From assembly GCA_027575805.1 (NCBI GenBank), contig JANBPU010000375.1, positions 1 to 14,278 on the forward strand: a stretch of DNA of 14,278 bases, in the 5' to 3' direction. This document shows positions 1 to 10,800 of the stretch, piece after piece. Below the pieces are notes generated by a model. That model was given only the letters and a program-made list of their open reading frames with translations, was not told the DNA's origin and did no database searches. This DNA is from Mycoemilia scoparia (taxonomy: Eukaryota; Kickxellomycota; Kickxellomycetes; Kickxellales; Kickxellaceae). Both the position numbers and the translations under genes were made by a program. Each line of letters starts with the position of its first letter. The first letter of the stretch is position 1.

Positions 1-44
1 CGCAAAGCTTTCATTGGAAAGCTTTGGATATAATCGAATTTCAC
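1..44 (+). repeat. Left copy of a palindromic inverted repeat
   Basis: The core (4-25) is a hairpin: two copies of the 9-base arm AAAGCTTTC/GAAAGCTTT around the 4-base loop ATTG. The whole 44 bases recur as the reverse complement at 14183-14226 with 2 mismatches. Directly beside it, 35-60 forms a second imperfect palindrome (CGAATTT at 35-41 pairing with AAATTCG at 54-60, with ACCA/TGGT inside), and CAAAGC at 3-8 can pair with GCTTTG at 61-66, so the first 66 bases look like a nested foldback. The window starts at base 1 of the repeat, so its true left limit and any target-site duplication cannot be seen. Likely a dispersed foldback repeat; family unknown. Confidence 0.8.
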
Positions 45-66
45 CAATGGTTAAAATTCGGCTTTG

Positions 67-323
67 ATAAACTGTGATATAGATCTTAATGCGTTCTCAG
101 ATTATGGCCTAATAATCAGGCATTTCATATGTAACTCCTAGGGGGGCATTTTGCCCATGTCCTTGTGAACTTTGACCATATATTAGAGGCACCAGATTGA
201 TTAATTTGGAATAGCAGTAATAATAGTGATGGTATTAATAACGAAAGTAAACATGATAATAAAAGGGGTTAAACGGGGTAAGAATAGTCAATATAAAGGT
301 TTAAAAAAGAAATAAACACAGGT
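67..323. other. Non-coding 3' flank of the importin gene
   Basis: AT-rich spacer with no credible ORF. It should carry the 3' UTR and polyadenylation site of the minus-strand importin gene, but no exact AATAAA is visible on that strand just past the stop. A small hairpin (GGGCA at 144-148, TGCCC at 152-156) sits beside a run of six G (141-146). Nothing else was recognised. Confidence 0.6.
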
Positions 324-3300
324 TTAGAAAAATCCTTTAAGTTTAAGAATCTTTTGGTTTTCAACAGGAATATTTTGCCACAAAACAGCCTGCTGAGCTT
401 CACTGACATCAGAGGACATCAACTTTTTCAAGACATTTACAAGCTGGTTGGACAAATCAGTAGGCAAAATATCGGTTACAAGGACTTGGGTCAATGCTGA
501 TACACATTGGGCCAAAGCAGGTGAAATGCCGTTACCCAAATCAAATTGGGAAGCATTGCTACCTGTGGGTTTAAGACCCAAGATCATCTGAGCGTTATTT
601 TCCAACAATTCAACAAAGTACGAATAAGTCATGGGAGCCTCATCTTCATCATTAGCAATGGGCAATGCAAAGAACCAGTCAGCAAGCAATTGGTGTGGAT
701 CATTGACCTTTGAGGAGTTGAACTTAAGGATCTTGGTGATGGCTGAAATGGCATTTTCGGTCGGATATACATTTTCTTCAGAACGAGCGTCGCCCAAAGT
801 CATAAGGGCCTTGAGGTTGGGAATGGCAGCAGCCACAGCTTCAGCATAGGAATCACCACCAAATTGGGCAGCTACACCAACACCATAGGCAGCAGCCTGA
901 CGGATATCGCTCGATGCAGGGTCAATGATGGACTGAATCATAATGTTAAAGAATTTTGGAGCATAGACAGAAGAGGCAGGCCCAGTGAACTCGATAAGGT
1001 CATCAAAGACACAGATGGCCCACTGCTTGCCCATAGAACTGGCTTCTTTAGGGTTGTTGATGTAAGACTGGTCAGTCAAAAAGGTCATGGCAATCTCCAA
1101 AAGCTGGTTCTCAAAGTATGGCAAGTAGTTGGTACCCTGGGTCTTGAAAATGGCATGCAGACAACGACCAATTTCGTCGATAGTGGCACCCTCGATAGCC
1201 TCATCTTCAACCAAAGCCTCTTCATCGTCCTCATCCTCGAGCTGCCCACCATTACTTCCGCGAAGATCATGGCGCTCCTTAATTCTCTGAATGTACTTGG
1301 TCAAAAGAGCAACCAAAGTCTCAGTAACATCGGTCATTTGATCACCATTCAAACAGCCCTGACCAACAGCTTCAATAGCCTCAGCCAAAGAGTTAAGCAG
1401 CTGCATAGTAAATGCCTCGTCAGCTTCGGTCTTGATAGCATCAACAAACTTTTGGAATGATCTATTCCAGGCCTGTTGGAGTTCAGCAACCTGTTGCTGG
1501 TTGCTGGGGTCAATGGCCTTCTTCATGGCACTCATGATAGCAGGGATGGAAATGGTAGCAGCAGACCTGACACCCTCGTGGAAATAGAACTTGAACAAAG
1601 GCAGAGCAATGTCCAAGACCTGGTTAGCATACGGAATGAAGCCAGATGGCAATTCACGAGCATAACAAATAAGCATCTCAACAGCAGTGCACTTTTCTTC
1701 AAGAATCGAGGTCTTGAGACCGATTTGTTGACCACCAACATTAGCAAATTCCCAGCCATCTTCAGCGGAGTACTGAGCTTCAGGATCCTCGTCAGCATCC
1801 AAAATGGCAAAGTCGGGTTGCAGCGAGGCAGATTGCAAGAGTGGGGGCATAACGACCGGCATCAAGGGAATGAAATCTTCTTCAAGGATCTTGCAAAGAC
1901 GAGCCCAACCGGCCAACAAGTAAGAAGCCTGGGGATCATCGGGTTCGGTGACGCTCTGTTGGATATTCTGCATCAATCTAACAAACTGATCAACGTCAGC
2001 CGAGAAAGTCTTTCTGCCAACAGCCAAGGCAACAAATGTAGCACACTCCAAGGTCTTGCCTCTCAACAGGCGGTGTTCCTTTTGGGTGGCATTTTCCAAG
2101 ACATTAAGGAGGAGTGGCATAATCCTGCTATAATACTGCTCGAACTTGTCCTGAGCACTATCAGCAACAGTGGCAATAGTGGTGATAGCCTGCTCCTGGA
2201 CGTAACGTTTGCTGGAGTTCAATAGCTTCAAAAGACGTTCGAACAGATCATTGAGGTAGGGCTCTATAATAGACTTTGGGATGTCTTCCGAGAAATTGAC
2301 CATAGCGGCAGCAGCATGGGATTGGACTCGGGGGAAGTCAGCCTCATCCATGGCAGGAATCAAGCACGAAAGAATCTGATCATGATAAAGCTTCTGAATA
2401 ATTGGGCTGAAATCAGTCGACAATTGACCAACAGCATTGCACACGGCCCAACGAACACGGGGATGAGGGTCCTTAAAGAATGGCAAGATCATTTCAAGAA
2501 TAGGCTTAAGCTCCTTTACCATGATCTTGTAGCATCCCTCACCGATAGCCGAAATTGCCATAAGTGCGGCGTGCTTTTGCTTCCACTGGTTCTTGGCAGT
2601 GTTGCTTGGAGAAGACAACATCTGGGGGATGTATTTGAACGAAACTGCCAGAACCTGTTTTCCGCCCAACGAGCAGGCCAACCGATCCATTGTTTGTTCA
2701 CCAAACACATAGTTTTCCTCGTTATCGTCGACCTCCAAAGAATCGGTATTATACCAGTCCTGATCCTCCTCCTCATCATCGTCATCTCCGATTTCGCTCA
2801 GCATTTGGAGGGCTACAGGAATTGTGCTTTCACAAAACTCGGGGTATTTGCGGACCATTCCCGGAGCAACTTCAGCCAAAGTCACCAGCAGCTCCAAGCT
2901 AGCTTGACGAGTAGAATCTTCGAGCTCATTCCTGCTCTTGGCCACCAAAGTACAGAATTCAACAAGGGCGGGCAAAACGCCACGGAAGTATTTGGGATAG
3001 TCCTCGGCCAATTCAGTCAATGAAGAAATGGCATCAATCAGCCCAGTCTCGTTCTTTTCCTGAAGCAAGAGCTTAAGAACTGTGAGCATATGAGGAACCA
3101 TCTGAGCAGGCTGAGCGGGAACCGCATTGGAGCTGCTGTTATTAGAAACGCTCAACAAGAAGTGAACAGCGGCCTGAAGAGATGCCAACCTAACATCAGA
3201 GCTGTTATCCTGGAAAGCTCCATTAAACGCAACAACGATCTGCTCAATAGAATGCTGTTGCTGATTGGTCATAAGAAGACTGGGAACATTAGCAAACACC

Positions 3301-3851
3301 TTGAATGCAGCTACACGAAGCTGAGGATTAGCTGACTGAGCACAATTTGAAAGAACTGCTGGGAGTTCGGGCCAGGCAGCTCCAGCTTCTTCTGAGCTCC
3401 CAAAATTTGCGGGCGAGGCGATTTCTGAAATCGTATCACAAATTTTATGGAGGGTGGCTGGTTCTGGGGTCGAGTTAAGTAGGGCGTTTAGAAGATCTTG
3501 TTTGGTGGTTTGACGAGTTTGTTCACTAATAGCCTGCCAAACAATTTGGTCGGACGCTGGCTCTGCAGCAGAGCTCTTCCCCATTGGGATAGCGGGCCTG
3601 AAGGCGATGCGGCGCAAAAGGACACATGCAAATGCACGGATTGTGGAGTCTTGGCTGTTGCTAATCAAGTAGGATAGGCCGGAAATTAGCGAATTGGGCT
3701 GGGTTAGGACCCAATCGTGGTTAAGGTGGGCTTCGGCCTGTGACCTGGCTTCGTTGTTAGCTGATGTAAGGTCATTCATTAAACGCTGGAGCATTTCGGC
3801 TGTTTGGGCCATGCTGCCTGAAGAGGAAGAGGAGCCGTTTTGAGAACTCAT
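324..3851 (-). CDS. PSE1: Importin beta-type karyopherin (Kap121/Pse1, IPO5 family)
   Basis: Nuclear import receptor of the importin-beta superfamily: it binds cargo (in the family, ribosomal proteins, histones and transcription factors), passes the nuclear pore and releases cargo on binding RanGTP. The 1175 residues are one uninterrupted ORF; the family is usually near 1090. A Ser/Gly-rich tail of about 13 residues precedes the conserved start, then the importin-beta N-terminal segment (AEAHLNHDW near 39-47) and HEAT-type helices to the end. Family hallmarks are the acidic loop with DQDWYNTDSLE (Trp366), RLLRGKTLECA (about 594-604), DGWEF followed by LKTSILEEKCTAVEML (about 695-725), and LPLFKFYFHEGVRSAA (about 750-765). 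A second acidic stretch lies near 870-890. The ATG at 3851 has A at -3; Met14 is a possible alternative start. The stop is TAA. The gene is transcribed divergently from MED16. Sense TTA, CTA and TCA codons are rare, suggesting codon selection for high expression. The S. pombe counterpart is sal3. Family assignment is very secure. Confidence 0.96.
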   Translation of the reverse strand: MSSQNGSSSSSGSMAQTAEMLQRLMNDLTSANNEARSQAEAHLNHDWVLTQPNSLISGLSYLISNSQDSTIRAFACVLLRRIAFRPAIPMGKSSAAEPASDQIVWQAISEQTRQTTKQDLLNALLNSTPEPATLHKICDTISEIASPANFGSSEEAGAAWPELPAVLSNCAQSANPQLRVAAFKVFANVPSLLMTNQQQHSIEQIVVAFNGAFQDNSSDVRLASLQAAVHFLLSVSNNSSSNAVPAQPAQMVPHMLTVLKLLLQEKNETGLIDAISSLTELAEDYPKYFRGVLPALVEFCTLVAKSRNELEDSTRQASLELLVTLAEVAPGMVRKYPEFCESTIPVALQMLSEIGDDDDEEEDQDWYNTDSLEVDDNEENYVFGEQTMDRLACSLGGKQVLAVSFKYIPQMLSSPSNTAKNQWKQKHAALMAISAIGEGCYKIMVKELKPILEMILPFFKDPHPRVRWAVCNAVGQLSTDFSPIIQKLYHDQILSCLIPAMDEADFPRVQSHAAAAMVNFSEDIPKSIIEPYLNDLFERLLKLLNSSKRYVQEQAITTIATVADSAQDKFEQYYSRIMPLLLNVLENATQKEHRLLRGKTLECATFVALAVGRKTFSADVDQFVRLMQNIQQSVTEPDDPQASYLLAGWARLCKILEEDFIPLMPVVMPPLLQSASLQPDFAILDADEDPEAQYSAEDGWEFANVGGQQIGLKTSILEEKCTAVEMLICYARELPSGFIPYANQVLDIALPLFKFYFHEGVRSAATISIPAIMSAMKKAIDPSNQQQVAELQQAWNRSFQKFVDAIKTEADEAFTMQLLNSLAEAIEAVGQGCLNGDQMTDVTETLVALLTKYIQRIKERHDLRGSNGGQLEDEDDEEALVEDEAIEGATIDEIGRCLHAIFKTQGTNYLPYFENQLLEIAMTFLTDQSYINNPKEASSMGKQWAICVFDDLIEFTGPASSVYAPKFFNIMIQSIIDPASSDIRQAAAYGVGVAAQFGGDSYAEAVAAAIPNLKALMTLGDARSEENVYPTENAISAITKILKFNSSKVNDPHQLLADWFFALPIANDEDEAPMTYSYFVELLENNAQMILGLKPTGSNASQFDLGNGISPALAQCVSALTQVLVTDILPTDLSNQLVNVLKKLMSSDVSEAQQAVLWQNIPVENQKILKLKGFF

Positions 3852-4115
3852 AGTGGTGACTGATTTTGGTGGTTTACTTTTGTGTGTGTGTTGGTTGCCT
3901 GAAGCAACTACAAGATAGCTTTTAATGAGATAAAAAGATAGAAATAGAAAGTTTTATGAGTAGAAGTGGTGTAGTAGTAGAGTATAGGGGTTGTTATGGA
4001 CTAAAGGTGGTAGATAAATAGAATGATCGATAGAATAAAAATAGGCAAAAAACAAAGAAGTTAATTTCTTTGTTATATTAGACTATGCTATTGATCAATC
4101 TAATAGAAAAAAGTG

Positions 4116-4128
4116 GAGAGAGAGAGAG
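4116..4128 (+). repeat. GA dinucleotide microsatellite
   Basis: About 6.5 perfect GA units in the divergent promoter region. GA tracts can act as GAGA-type or nucleosome-excluding elements in some fungi, but nothing else here supports a role. Confidence 0.7.
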
Positions 4129-4268
4129 TTGGATAAATGAAATTTTATAAATAAATGGGTATTGGAAAAAGAGAGATTTGTTACTACTACTACTGCTGCC
4201 GAAGCCTTGAGGAACTATTCCGCCTGCAAGTAGTTTGTGGAGTAACGATGAAGATGACTTGAAAAAAA

Positions 4269-4457
4269 ATGTGGCAGAATTGGATCAGATTTGTTTTCGT
4301 TATAGCCAGTTGTACGACCCTCACAACAGCATCGTTAAAATATCCACGCTCAATTAGCAGATTCAATCGCTTTTCCTCATTGCTAACAGTCAACAAAAAT
4401 ATTTTTTTGCATTCTGCATGTTTTCAGTCAACATCAGAGGAAGAAAATCCTTATTGA
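4269..4457 (+). CDS. Doubtful 62-codon ORF
   Basis: An ATG-initiated ORF within the divergent spacer, upstream of MED16. The predicted peptide starts with a hydrophobic stretch (FVFVIASCTTL) after WQNWIR, then a basic, Ser/Phe-rich segment poor in acidic residues, and ends STSEEENPY. That pattern is vaguely like a mitochondrial presequence or signal peptide, but I recognise no family. The stop TGA comes directly after NPY and no GT splice donor precedes it, so it is not obviously the first exon of a longer gene. It could equally be chance or an upstream ORF in the MED16 leader. Confidence 0.15.
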   Translation: MWQNWIRFVFVIASCTTLTTASLKYPRSISRFNRFSSLLTVNKNIFLHSACFQSTSEEENPY

Positions 4458-4764
4458 GTGGTCACACAATAGGCCGACTTCTTATTGGCTATCCTGGCTC
4501 ACAGGTTCTGTGCACGCCACTTTTCATAATCCTTTTTAATCCCAGCTTGAAATTAATATTAAATTAAATTAGGACAAGCAAGCTTATGCTAGCTATAGCC
4601 CTCTATGCAATTCTGTCTCAAAGAATAACACTAGCATAGAAAATATCCACAGGCGATGATTGTGGTATAGGTCTGAACGCGTGTCGACTTTGGAGTAGAT
4701 ATTAACTGATTTGGTGTGTTCTTCATTGCTTCTCACGCTTTCTATTACTTGTTATTTGTGTAAA

Positions 4765-4770
4765 TATAAA
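4765..4770 (+). promoter_or_regulatory. Candidate TATA box of the MED16 gene
   Basis: TATAAA lies 67 bases before the MED16 ATG, a spacing compatible with a short-leader fungal promoter. A second AT-rich stretch (TTTATATA) follows at about 4777-4784. The start codon itself has a weak context (T at -3, but G at +4). Confidence 0.45.
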
Positions 4771-4837
4771 AGTACATTTATATACTCTCCTGTGTGAGAT
4801 ATACCATTCTAGTAACCACAGAAGACTTTATTTATAC

Positions 4838-7800
4838 ATGGACCCTAGCAATAATAATGGAGGAACCAACGAGAATGAAGAAAGCAATGACATGAATCTA
4901 GATTTCGAGTTAGAAGAAATGTTTCAAGACGCTGGTGAGGATAATTCAAACCAACAACAAAATGCTCAACAACAGCAGCAAGCACAGCAGTCTCAAGCAC
5001 AGCCACAGCCACAGCCACAACAACCACCACAACCACAGCAGCAACAGCAACAACAGCAAAACCCACTTGCTAATATCAATATGGCTGCCTTTATTCAACA
5101 AATGGACCCTGCTGTTATGTCACAACTTGGAATATCTGCACAGGATATGATGAATATGCTAAGCATGGTTGCTGCTGGTGGTGCTGGAGTAACATCTGCA
5201 TCAGCTGCAACAACTACCCTCACACAAGCATCTTCAGCACCAAGCGTTGCTATGTCAGCCCAAATACCAGCAACCTTAGATGATAACCAGACATCTACTA
5301 TGGTTGTCCCGGTTACTACAACAACAACAGCACCATCACCGCAATCCCAACCAATGGTATCACAAACTACTGATGGTGCTCAACACTCTCAGCCATCAGT
5401 ACCAACCACTGTTGCTTCTTTGTCTGAAAATCAAGGGCTCCAAAGTGAATCTTCAGGAGCCAGCAACAGGTCGCAAGTAACATCGACAGCAACAGTGGCC
5501 CCAATTCCTATTGTACCAGTAACCTCAGCCATTAATCCTGATTCTTTGAATTTAGCAAGTGGCTTGGATTTTGTCAACAAGGATCCCATTTCGAGAACCA
5601 CTTCAAATCCATCAGCACCAACCGTCAATGCTGCCATCAGTGGCAATAACCCTAACCAGAATTCGCCTATCCCACGGCCAAAGTCCTCAAATGTCGTAAG
5701 CACCGATCATCAACAGCAAATGAAGGAATTGGCCAGCAAACTGGTTTCTTCGGTCCCAGCTAGTAGTGATACCACCGTAGTTGCGCCTGGTGTTTCATCA
5801 GGTACAGTTGTCCCTGCCGCTGAAACTTCATCTGTCATTGCCAATGTGCCAGTATCAGTTGCTAATCAAAGTGCGCCTGCATCAACACTCACAACCACAA
5901 CAACAACAACTACAACTCCAAAAGGACAACGACCATCACCTTTACCATCTTCAGCAATAAATGTTGGAGAGAATGCAAATATAGATGTTGGTAATGAGAA
6001 CCAGCCACCATTGAAAACACCTATGAGTGTTCTTACCAGTCCAACAATGAGCAAAATGGCCGAACAAACAAAGGCACAGGCACAGGCACAACCAAATTCT
6101 ATTACGAACGGACAAGCTCCTGGGACTTTGCAAAATACTGCTCAACCATCAACAACAACTACAGCATCAAGAGGAGATACGTCACCACAACCAGACAAGA
6201 AGCAGCAGCAATCGCCTGTGCCTCGACCAGCATTACCCAAGACCCTAGAGAATCCCAAAAACAGCATTCCATCCTTACTACTGTCATCTGGTATACACAA
6301 AAATACAGAGGATATAAGGGACGTGATTTATAGCAATAAAGCACTTGGCAGACCCATTGGGCATGCTAGCTGGTCAAATCAAAATATACTCGCGTCCAGC
6401 CATTGGCCATATTCAACAGCTACCAGTTCCAAGCAACATTCTTTGGTTATTGACTCAGTAGTGACACACGCCGATAATGATGATTACAACGGATCACAGG
6501 ACAGCTATGATATTCATGGATTCCAGCAGCATCGCCGCAGACAAAGGCTTACCCAGCGCAATATTGACCATTATGTTCAAATCGTAGCTACAGAGTCTAC
6601 AAGGATGTTGGCTAGTCAGACCAAGAAAGTAACATCCCGACCAACACCTATCCATCTACATAGACTGGTATCCAAATCTAAAAAAGGAAGCAACACGGTT
6701 GTACCTGAATTGCTCCCACTTGGTCGACTTCCCATATCGCCACCATACAAGCACCAAAGGTGGATTTTGGAAAAGATCAGACAAAATAGCAGAAGCAACA
6801 AGGACAACAATAACTACAATTTCCCAAGCAACTTTTTGAAATCTTCGTCACCTGGAGTGCCTCAAGAAGAACCTCACCAAGCTGATGGTGATGCACAAAT
6901 CTTAGCCACCAAAACACCGCCAAATCATTCCATGCTGTTTGAGTGGAGTCCAGATGGTAAATATATTGTCACTGCATCGCATGACCATGACACGGCCAAG
7001 CTTGATATAATAAAGTGCCATGAATCAGGAAATATCAATCAATGGGAATCGGAATTTTCGGCATCATTTGGATATCCTGTAATTGCACTTAAATGGATTA
7101 ATCAATCGAGATTTTATAGTCTGATATCTAATACCGAGGAATGCCCTCCGACCACACAATCCTCAACAAATAGCTCAAAGGACTCATCCAATGCCGATGT
7201 TTTGGGTTCTCAGCCATTTGCTGCTTCGTTTTCATCACACACTGTTGTCTCTGGAATAAACCAGACCCAACCCAGTATATCAACTTTAAACAACAGCAAT
7301 AATAGTGGCAGCCGTGGTGACGCTACTGATGCTAAGTTTGATTACCGTGGATGGGCATCTAAAAACCTTGAAGCAACTCGGCGCTCCCCTAACTCTGGAT
7401 CTCAGGGGCCGCGCAATCCATATGGAAAATATGCATTTATAACCGTGACATCCAATGGCCTGGTTACCCTTTTTTATACATATAATGGCGAATGGAAGAG
7501 ACAGCGTACCCCGCTATTCTGGATGGAGCCCACAGCAGAAGGAACTACTACTGTTGATAATGGGGTTGATGATAAATCTAGGCCCATGGCGCCAATTACT
7601 CATGCCGATATTTCGTTTATGGCCAATAACTCCTTTACTTTGGCTGTACATCGAGCAGGAAATCGTACATGGTCTGGCAATGATGCATCGGGTAAAATAC
7701 CAAGTACACGTGGCTGGAGTGATCCCGTAATTGAAATTTACCATGTAAACTGTAGACTGTATCTCAATTACGAGCTATTGAACTATCTAAGTATTGGAAG

Positions 7801-10800
7801 GATTGCTGTTGTTCGACCCAGTTCTATGTTGATCGAAGATACAATGGATTTTAAATCAATGGACATTGAAAACGAAAATGAAGCAGATAATAATGATGAT
7901 AAATCATCTATCAAGGACCTTGGTTCTCTTTCTGGAACTCCAGTTGTTACTCAAATAATGCTGTCGCCTGCAATCAACAAACCAACGCAAAAGATAGTTA
8001 AAGACAAGTCTTTGGCCGGTATATATGATACGTCAATGCCACTTTTGACTGTAGTCCAATCTATTAGAAACCCATCTAAGCCTTCTACAGATAACAATGT
8101 TGATGATAGTGATAGATATACAACTATCATCGAAACATGGGAAATTAGCAAGGACCAAGAAAAGTTACGAAAGCAAGGCAAAGATGGCGACGAATCATCC
8201 TCCACTATCACTACTACCAATACAAACACCACTGTAACAGAAAAAGACAGTTCCTCTGAACCAGCTGTAACAGATATTTTGGCCGGAAAAACACCGGAAT
8301 GGGCACTTTGTGGTCGCATAGTTCATCAGGGATTAGTAATATCATTAACTCCACACAACTATGATATACAAAGCGCCTTGAATGGAAATAAGCCCCAAAA
8401 TGTTGCCAAATACCTGCCCATCAAAATTTTGTGGTCTGATGGCTCTGTCAGCAACATAATCGATCCATCCAAACCAGAGCTTTTTAATTCTGAACAAAAT
8501 TCTGGCAATTCGAAAACAGGGGGCAAAATGGTAACGTATTCTGGAGCAATTTCGATGGGTGGGTCTGTTGTTTATCGACTAGAATCCCGCGACACCAGTA
8601 AAATCACATTGAGAGTTAATTGGTCGCATGATTATGAAGAAAGCTTCGTTGATTCCGAATGTAAAAAGTATCTTTTGGGTGCACGATTAGCAGTCAGGAT
8701 TCTAAATAGTCAGGATACAACGGATCTGGTAGCACAATTGGCAATTCAAGCCATAAAAGAAAAGCATCAGGTCTCATCGACTTCTACTAACAATACTAAT
8801 AACAATGGTCCTAGTAGCTCTTTTGGTGGGGTGTTGCCAGTTGAGTATTCCCAAACAATGGTTTTCAATCTCCAAAACTGCTTTGAGATATTGGCCAAAG
8901 TTTTAGAAATTAATAGTACAAGTGATCCCAAATCTGTGCTCAAATTAGTAGAACCTTGTTCGTCAGCCTCACTCTATATGCGGTCGCTGATTGGTGCGAT
9001 CCTCGAAATATCTACACTCTCTGATGCACCGTCCACTATAACCCGCAATTTGATGACATTTGCTCACATTCTGGGATTTAATGCAGTTTGTGCAAGCTAC
9101 CTGGGGGGAGCTGAGCTTTTCTACAACAGCTTAAGTGGAAATAGCAGTAGTGGTGCTGGAGGGCAAAGTATTAAGCATCCGCCATTGCCGGGTTCAAGCA
9201 TAGGCGCAGCATCATCAACGCAGCCCAATGGCAGCAACGATCAAGCAAGCTCTGTCGATGGAAGACCAATAGAATATTCTCCAGAACTGATTTACCAATA
9301 CCAAACGCTTTGTGACATGGCCAACTATACGGTATGGGCATTTGATATGTTGATGTCAATCCTGAAGGATGTCTATTTGTACTTCAACACCATGATACCA
9401 TCGACAATTTCGGCCAAGCCCGAAACTACAGCAATTAATCTGGAACCACTATATAAGCTTGACTTAACCAATTCAACCGAAGGAGTCAACAAGATCGCGG
9501 CTAATGGGATGCCTACTGCATTGGCACTGCTGGTCTATAGACCATTTGTTAAATCGGTATCGATACAGCTCAACCTTATGGAATCGCTTTATGCGCACAT
9601 GACAAAGCAAGTTAAGCACCTGGCCAGCAACAATAACAACAATGCAGCAAACTTGGATCCTCGACTACGAGCGATGGGCAGCAAAATGGTCAATTGCTGG
9701 CGACCATTGGGTGTATTAAGCCTGGAACCAGGGAAATTGCCAGTCGAGGTTGGGGCAATAAAGAACTTTTTTACCGAGGTTGAAAAGATACTGGACAAGG
9801 TTCCTACCAACAACAGCAACAGCAATAATAATAATAACAATAGCAATGCTGGTAGTGGCGGTACTAGTAATGAGATATTTGGTGGTAGAATTGAGTTATT
9901 GGCAACTGCCTCGCTTCGACACTACGCTTCGTTTGCAAAGACACCCAATATCCTACATACAATACTTGTGCCAGGTACTCTTATAGCCTTCAACCGTATC
10001 ATACTATGTCCAAAGTACTTTGCTGCCATGTTGAACAAGTCCAAAGCCAGTGGAGCTAGTGGAGGCGGAATAACTCAAGCATTGCTTGGTCAGCTTAATC
10101 AAAGAGCTCTAGACGAGCCGGAAATCAATTTCGGGAAATTCTTGTTACCCAACTCCACGCCTGCCCTTCGAACTCTGCAGCCGGCTGGCAATACTTTGCA
10201 TGGAATTGGGGATGGGTTCGAAATAATTTATCCTAGTGGCTGTAACGGCACTGATAGTAGTAGTACCAATAATAGCAGCAGCAGCAGCATTATGAATGGG
10301 GATGATGGTGTAGTGCCAAATAACCGAGACTCTATTGGCAGCAATAGCAACGATGCTAACAATGCCCAACTCACAGATGCGATTGATAGTATCGGTGTGT
10401 GTGAAGAGGATGTGCTATATACAGTCGATGATGGCGGATTCTTGTATTACAATTACGATGGCGAAGTCTCAAACAAAAGACCTGGTTCCATCAATCAGAT
10501 TCCACAATCCCAGTCACCACTGCCTATCCCTACTATTGGTGAAATGGCAGCTTCATCTCAGAATAGCGCCAGTAATAATATCAACGGGTTATCGCCTAAA
10601 GTCAAAACTGGCTACGTCCCACCAGCAATCTCCTCGCCACAAGAGATACAGTCGCTCTATAAAGAAGAGAATATACCAATCGATATCCAGTCACAAAAAT
10701 ATGATGCCTTTTATAACGGAATTGTTAATTCCACATTTAACAGCTTGTTCGAATTGTCTATCTCCACAGCCAAACTTGAAGTCAATGCTGTTACTGGAGG

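Larger units (their letters stand above)
3852..4837. promoter_or_regulatory. Divergent intergenic promoter region (importin / MED16)
   Basis: This 986-base spacer lies between the two start codons, so it should hold both promoters and 5' UTRs. On the importin side the leader has a TG/AC run (3881-3890) and A at -3; the nearest minus-strand TATAAA (4149-4144) is almost 300 bases upstream, so that promoter may be TATA-less. Reverse CCAAT pentamers occur at 4161-4165 and 4484-4488. A GA microsatellite (4116-4128) and an ACT run (about 4181-4193) are present. Small inverted repeats occur at 4076-4082 with 4099-4105 (TATTAGA/TCTAATA) and at 4585-4592 with 4631-4638 (TATGCTAG/CTAGCATA). No tRNA or other structured RNA was recognised. 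Confidence 0.7.

Noticed and set aside
864..3023. Three long plus-strand ORFs (198, 249 and 235 codons) in one frame, opposite the importin gene
   Set aside because: They are codon-aligned antisense shadows; they stay open because the sense gene avoids TTA, CTA and TCA. The importin protein on the minus strand is unmistakable.
4190..4396. Minus-strand 68-codon ORF in the divergent spacer
   Set aside because: It begins at a TTG with no in-frame ATG before the upstream stop, overlaps the plus-strand small ORF, and resembles no known family.
4845..5066. Minus-strand Val/Ala-rich ORF opposite the Gln run, and similar Leu- or Val-rich ORFs opposite other MED16 repeats
   Set aside because: They are artefacts of reading CAA/CAG/AAC trinucleotide repeats on the other strand.
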